This document shows, piece after piece, positions 32,155 to 35,620 of a stretch of 35,620 bases of DNA. The DNA is from Candidatus Levyibacteriota bacterium. GTDB lineage: Bacteria; Patescibacteria; Microgenomatia; Levybacterales; UBA12049. Each line of letters begins with the position of its first letter. Position 1 is the first letter of the stretch. The position numbers were made by a program, and so were the translations under genes. The stretch covers positions 1 to 35,620 of the forward strand of contig DAHWUP010000008.1 in NCBI GenBank assembly GCA_027334565.1, given 5' to 3'. The notes under the pieces are model-generated. The model saw only the letters and a program-made list of their open reading frames with translations. It did not search any database and was not told the DNA's origin.

Positions 32155-32351
32155 CACTTTAGCAAGCCCGGTGCTTGCTGATTGAAGCAGCTCGTTATCT
32201 TGCGCGTAGCGTTTGCCACACCGACGTGGCCGCTACCCGCAAGATAATAAGAGATGGCTCTTTGAAAAGTGAAGAGAAGACCCGTTAAGTTCTGCTCGTT
32301 CTTGAGAAGAATTTGACGGGAATAAGTCTTTTTGTCCTCAACGAAAGTTGA
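32155..32351 (+). other. Structured tRNA-Ala/23S spacer
   Basis: About 200 nt made almost entirely of hairpins: GCAAGC/GCTTGC near 32163-32178; a long stem at 32195-32247; a CCCGTTAA.../...TTGACGGG stem at about 32281-32320; and CCTCAAC-GAAA-GTTGAGG at 32336-32353 at the 23S boundary. They probably guide RNase processing. Confidence 0.5.
32195..32247 (+). repeat. Long inverted repeat/hairpin in rRNA spacer
   Basis: A 17-base arm (TTATCTTGCG-CGTAGCG) pairs with its complement at the other end with one mismatch, enclosing an inner GCCAC/GTGGC stem with an ACCGAC loop. The hairpin accounts for all 53 nt. Confidence 0.75.
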
Positions 32352-32602
32352 GGTTAAAAATCTACTCATAATGCCAATAATGGATGCCTAGGAGGCTTTG
32401 ACCGAGGAAGGACGCATACGGCGGCGATACTCGTCGGGGAGGTGCCATAAACCTTTGATCCGGCGGTTTCCGAATGGGGCAACCCGGCCCGTAAGGGTCG
32501 ACCAAGCAGGAATAATCCCGAAGCAATTCGGGATAATAGCGTTTGGCCGGGTACGGCGTGAACTGAAACATCTTAGTAACGCCAGGAAAAGAAATTATTA
32601 AA

Positions 32603-32634
<32 letters not shown>

Positions 32635-34361
32635 CAGTCTAAACCCCGATTTAATCGGGGGGTTGCAGGGCAGACGATATTCGATGTTGTTTTTTCTAGC
32701 GGAAGGATCCGGAATGATCCTCCACAGAGGGTGAAAGACCCGTACGCGAAAGAGAAAACACCGATAGTCTGTTCCTAAGTACCATGGGGTACGGTGAAAC
32801 CCTGTGGGAAGCTGGGGCGGCCACGTTCCAAGACTAAATATCAAAGTCTACCGATAGTGAACTAGTACCGCGAGGGAAAGGTGAAAAGCACCCCGGGAGG
32901 GGAATGAAATAGATCTGAAATTGTTGGCTGACAAGCAGACAGAGTCCTTCGGGGCCGCAAGGCCCTTTCGGGATGATGTCGTGCCTATTGAAGAATGAAC
33001 CGGTGAGTTTTTAATTGCAGCGTTTAGCCTAAATAAATTTAGTTTATGAAGGCAAAGTGAAAGCATGCCCTAACCGGGCGATTAGTTGCAGTTATAAGAC
33101 CCGAAACTGGGTGAGCTAACCTTGGGCAGGGTGAATGTGGGCGAAAGCCTGCAAGAGGCCCGAACTCGTAGTAGCAGCAATTACTTGAGATGACCTGAGG
33201 TTAGGGGCAATATGCCAAACGAACCCAGAGATAGCTGGTTCTCCCCGAAATATATTTTGGTATAGCGGCTATTCATTGTGTACTGAGGTAGAGCACTGAA
33301 TGAAGTCTAGTGGCGCAAGCCATTAGCTTTTATCAAACTCCGAATGCAGATGCACTTATATAGCCAGTCAGACTTGTCGGGCTAAGCTGATGAGTCGAGA
33401 GGGAAACAACCCAGATTCCTATCTAAGGCCTCTAAATAATGGCTAAGTTTTGAACGAAGTCAGATTTCACAGACAACCAGGAAGTTGGCTTAGAAGCAGC
33501 CACCTTTTAAAGAAAGCGTAACAGCTCACTGGAGGACGATATCTGGCGCGAAAAATTAATCGAGGATCAAGCCATTTGCCGAAGTTGGAGACTCCGCCGT
33601 AAGGCGAGATGTGGTAGGGGAGCGTTCTATTTGCGGTGAAGCGGCATCGTAAGGTGTGGTGGAGCGGATAGAAGTGAGAATGCCGGTATGAGTAGCGAAA
33701 TTTAGGTGAGAATCCTAAACGCCGAAAATCCAAGGTTTCCTCCGCAATGTAATTCAGCGGAGGGTTAGTCGGTCCTAAGGGTGTGCCTTGTTAAAGGGGT
33801 GTAGCCTGATGGGTAAGTCGTTGAAATTCGACTACAGAATATGAACCGTTCAAGGGATTGACGAAAGTGGAAGAACTAAGCTTTGCATGCAGAGTCTAAG
33901 CAGTAAGATAGTAGTAATTGGAAAATCCGTTACTGTGTTTAATCAAGCTGTGGGAAACCCGTAAGAGCAATCAATAAGGGGATTTAGTAGCTTTCAGTTT
34001 CCGAGAAAATTTTCATTGAGTCCCAAAGAGCAATCGAGGGACAAATTCATATTTTTCCGTACCGTAAACCGACACAGGTGGATTGGTCGAGAAGACTAAG
34101 GCGATCGAGAGAAAGATGTTCAAGGAACTCGGCAAAAAAGCTAGGCGTAACCTTTGGGAGATGCCTTGCCCTGAGTAGTATCAGGGCCTCAGCAAAAGTC
34201 TATTTACCGACTGTTTATCTAAAACACAGGTCCCTGCAAAGCCGAAAGGCAAAGTATAGGGGCTGACGCCTGCCCAGTGCTGGCAAGTCAAATATCGTGG
34301 GTGAAAGTCCGTAAGGATTGAGCTTGTGATATAAGCTCCAGTAAACGGCAGCAGTAACTAT

Positions 34362-35070
34362 AAGAAATTGTAGTTATAAAATTTAGCTATATGCTGGAAA
34401 ATCTGTACCGAAACTGCATAAAGCAGACGGTTGAAGTATCTGACGTTACTATGATACATTTATATTATAGTGAAAATACGCTCAGAGCAGACAATCAGCA
34501 GGAAAGATCTTGAACGGGAAAACCTAGGTTATTTTCTTGCCGGATTTGTAGAAGGAGAAGGAAGTTTTAATGTTTCGCTTCGAAAAAAAAGCGATTATAA
34601 AGTAAAATGGCAAGTTGTTTTAAGTTTTAATGTCTCACAAAAGGATCCAGCGGTCCTCTTAATATTAAAAAGAGAACTAGGATGTGGAATTATTAAAACA
34701 AGAAAAGATGGATTACATTCCTTTGATGTCACAAATTCACAAGATTTAACTCTTAAAGTAATACCTTATTTTAATAAATATCCTTTACTGTCAGAAAGTA
34801 AAATTGAAAACTTTAAAATTTTTTATAAAATCTCAAACCTTGTTGCAAGGGAAGAGCATAAAAATAATAGAGGGTTAGAAAAAATTTTGCTTTTAAGAGA
34901 AAAATTGAATAAAGGAAAGGGTAGAAAAAGAAAATATGGGATTAAAGATATTTTTCCAATCAAGAAATCCTCAGAGACTATACGCTAAACCCATTTACAA
35001 ATGGCGATAATATAGTCCGACCTCATAAGCGATTATGAGAAACGTAATCAATCGTTAATTTAACAATGTG
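34362..35070 (+). mobile_element. Group I intron 1 (23S L1917) with LAGLIDADG gene
   Basis: Inserted after the U equivalent to E. coli 1917. The 5' exon AACTAT pairs with the guide GTAGTT (U-G at the splice site) to form P1. P3 is TTTAGC/GCTAAA, P4 GCTGG/TCAGC, the R element AATCAGCAGG, S element CTCAGAGACTATACGC, P7 GACTA/TAGTC, P8 CCATTT/AAATGG, and P9 CTCATAA-GCGA-TTATGAG. The intron ends with G at 35070 and the 3' exon resumes AACTGTTC. The ORF sits between R and S. Confidence 0.9.
34470..34988 (+). CDS. LAGLIDADG homing endonuclease, intron-encoded
   Basis: 172 residues from GTG 34470. Single LAGLIDADG motif LGYFLAGFVEGEGSF (about 20-34), then a beta-rich DNA-binding saddle (KWQVVLSFNVSQKD), and NKYPLLSESKIENFKIFYKI typical of the family. 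One motif means it should act as a homodimer and cut the intron-less 23S allele. The coding region runs through the intron R element (codons QTISRK) and ends inside the S element (SSETIR then TAA). It is AT-rich compared with its neighbours, a sign of transfer. A later start cannot be excluded. Confidence 0.9.
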   Translation: MKIRSEQTISRKDLERENLGYFLAGFVEGEGSFNVSLRKKSDYKVKWQVVLSFNVSQKDPAVLLILKRELGCGIIKTRKDGLHSFDVTNSQDLTLKVIPYFNKYPLLSESKIENFKIFYKISNLVAREEHKNNRGLEKILLLREKLNKGKGRKRKYGIKDIFPIKKSSETIR

Positions 35071-35084
35071 AACTGTTCTATGGT
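35071..35084 (+). other. 14-nt 23S micro-exon between two introns
   Basis: AACTGTTCTATGGT corresponds to E. coli 1918-1931 (AACGGUCCUAAGGU) with three substitutions and no length change. It holds the 3' half of helix 69. Confidence 0.85.
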
Positions 35085-35328
35085 AACAACTTCGTTGCCT
35101 TAGAAGAACGTGTTTTAGAAATTCTGCTATATGCTGGAAACACTCTGTATCCGACAGTACTTTTTAAAAGTAAGAATCTGCTCGGTGGAGTAAATCAGCA
35201 GGCAACTTTATTTTTGGGAGGAGCCTCAGAGACTAAACGCAGAACCCTGGTTATAACAGGGAAGATATAGTCCGAACTCTATAGCGATATAGAGAGTCTA
35301 GACTTAAAAGTCTAGGAATAACACAATA
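35085..35328 (+). mobile_element. Group I intron 2 (23S L1931), no ORF
   Basis: 244 nt. P1: exon TTCTATGGT pairs with GCCTTAGAA, with a U-G at the splice site and one T-T mismatch. P3 is TCTGC/GCAGA, P4 GCTGG/TCAGC, R AATCAGCAGG, S CTCAGAGACTAAACGC, P7 GACTA/TAGTC, P8 CCCTG/CAGGG, P9 CTCTATA-GCGA-TATAGAG, plus an extra CTAGACTT/AAGTCTAG hairpin. Core elements are nearly identical to intron 1. The inferred 3' boundary leaves an A, not G, as last base; see findings. Confidence 0.85.
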
Positions 35329-35620
35329 AGCGAAGTTCCTTGTCGGGCGAGTTCCGACCCGCACGAAAGGCAGAACGAGTGAATAACTGTCTTGAACGTC
35401 TACTCGGCGAAATTGAGATGGCTGTGAAGACGCGGCCTAATTGTACATGGACAAAAAGACCCCGGGAGCTTTACTGTAGCTTGGCATTTGAAAGTTTAGT
35501 TTAATTGTTTAGAATAGGAGGGAGCTTTGGCACAGTGAAATACCTCTCTTTGGAATAAGCAATCATTACCTTTAGCCGCAAAAAAATTCGGCAGAGGGAC
35601 AGTGTCTGGCGGGCAGTTTA

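Overview
The window most likely comes from a Candidate Phyla Radiation (Patescibacteria) genome, probably a Microgenomates (OP11)-type lineage. The lineage is inferred from gene content and architecture, not from a tree. The signs are: an archaeal-type ATP-dependent DNA ligase and an EndoQ-like PHP nuclease; 23S rRNA interrupted by group I introns with a LAGLIDADG gene; a shortened L1-stalk segment in the 23S; DUF5654 and DUF4342 small proteins; a giant surface protein; very tight packing with abutting or overlapping convergent stops; and many promoters that sit directly on start codons.

Layout. 1-2718 (minus) is the 5' part of a giant surface protein (N-terminal MerR/excisionase-type HTH, one membrane helix, long repetitive exported region) that runs off the window edge. 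3059-8410 (minus) is an F-type ATP synthase operon, b-delta-alpha-gamma-beta-epsilon, with no a or c subunit gene. 8504-12532 (plus) holds mutM, recF, an alpha/beta hydrolase, an NAD(P)HX dehydratase and a small protein, with one small minus-strand gene in between. 12546-17854 holds a DUF5654 membrane protein (minus), then Fic, GNAT and ATP-dependent DNA ligase as one operon, a small minus-strand gene, and an EndoQ-like nuclease. 17925-20285 holds a membrane protein, a phosphoribosyltransferase, peptidyl-tRNA hydrolase, a small protein and acylphosphatase. 20282-22575 holds a YibE/F membrane protein (minus) divergent from a Fur/Zur-like regulator plus ZIP transporter operon. 22572-26508 is a thiol/redox block: a CxxC membrane protein and a DsbA-like protein (minus), a small basic protein, a Crp/Fnr regulator, thioredoxin and thioredoxin reductase. 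26649-31782 is accessory: membrane proteins, an acyltransferase, an SDR, a DinB-like protein, and small membrane proteins including a 'holin'-annotated family and DUF4342. 31873-35620 is an rRNA transcription unit: promoter, leader, tRNA-Ala(UGC), structured spacer and 23S rRNA, cut by the window end. The 23S gene carries two group I introns at positions equivalent to E. coli 1917 and 1931, separated by a 14-nt exon. The first intron encodes a LAGLIDADG protein whose ends overlap conserved intron core elements. No 16S gene lies upstream.

Functional themes. DNA repair genes (MutM, RecF, ligase, EndoQ) are clustered. A thiol-redox set (DsbA-like plus membrane CxxC partner, Trx, TrxR) lies around a Crp/Fnr regulator. 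A metal-responsive operon has a perfect 17-bp palindrome filling the -35/-10 spacer. Expression signals fall into two classes: first genes with a -10 element about 6-10 nt before the start codon (probably leaderless mRNAs), and mostly small genes with strong Shine-Dalgarno sequences. I found no CRISPR array, IS element or prophage. No whole new system can be proved here. The tandem introns, the leaderless architecture and the DsbA/CxxC membrane pair are the best leads.
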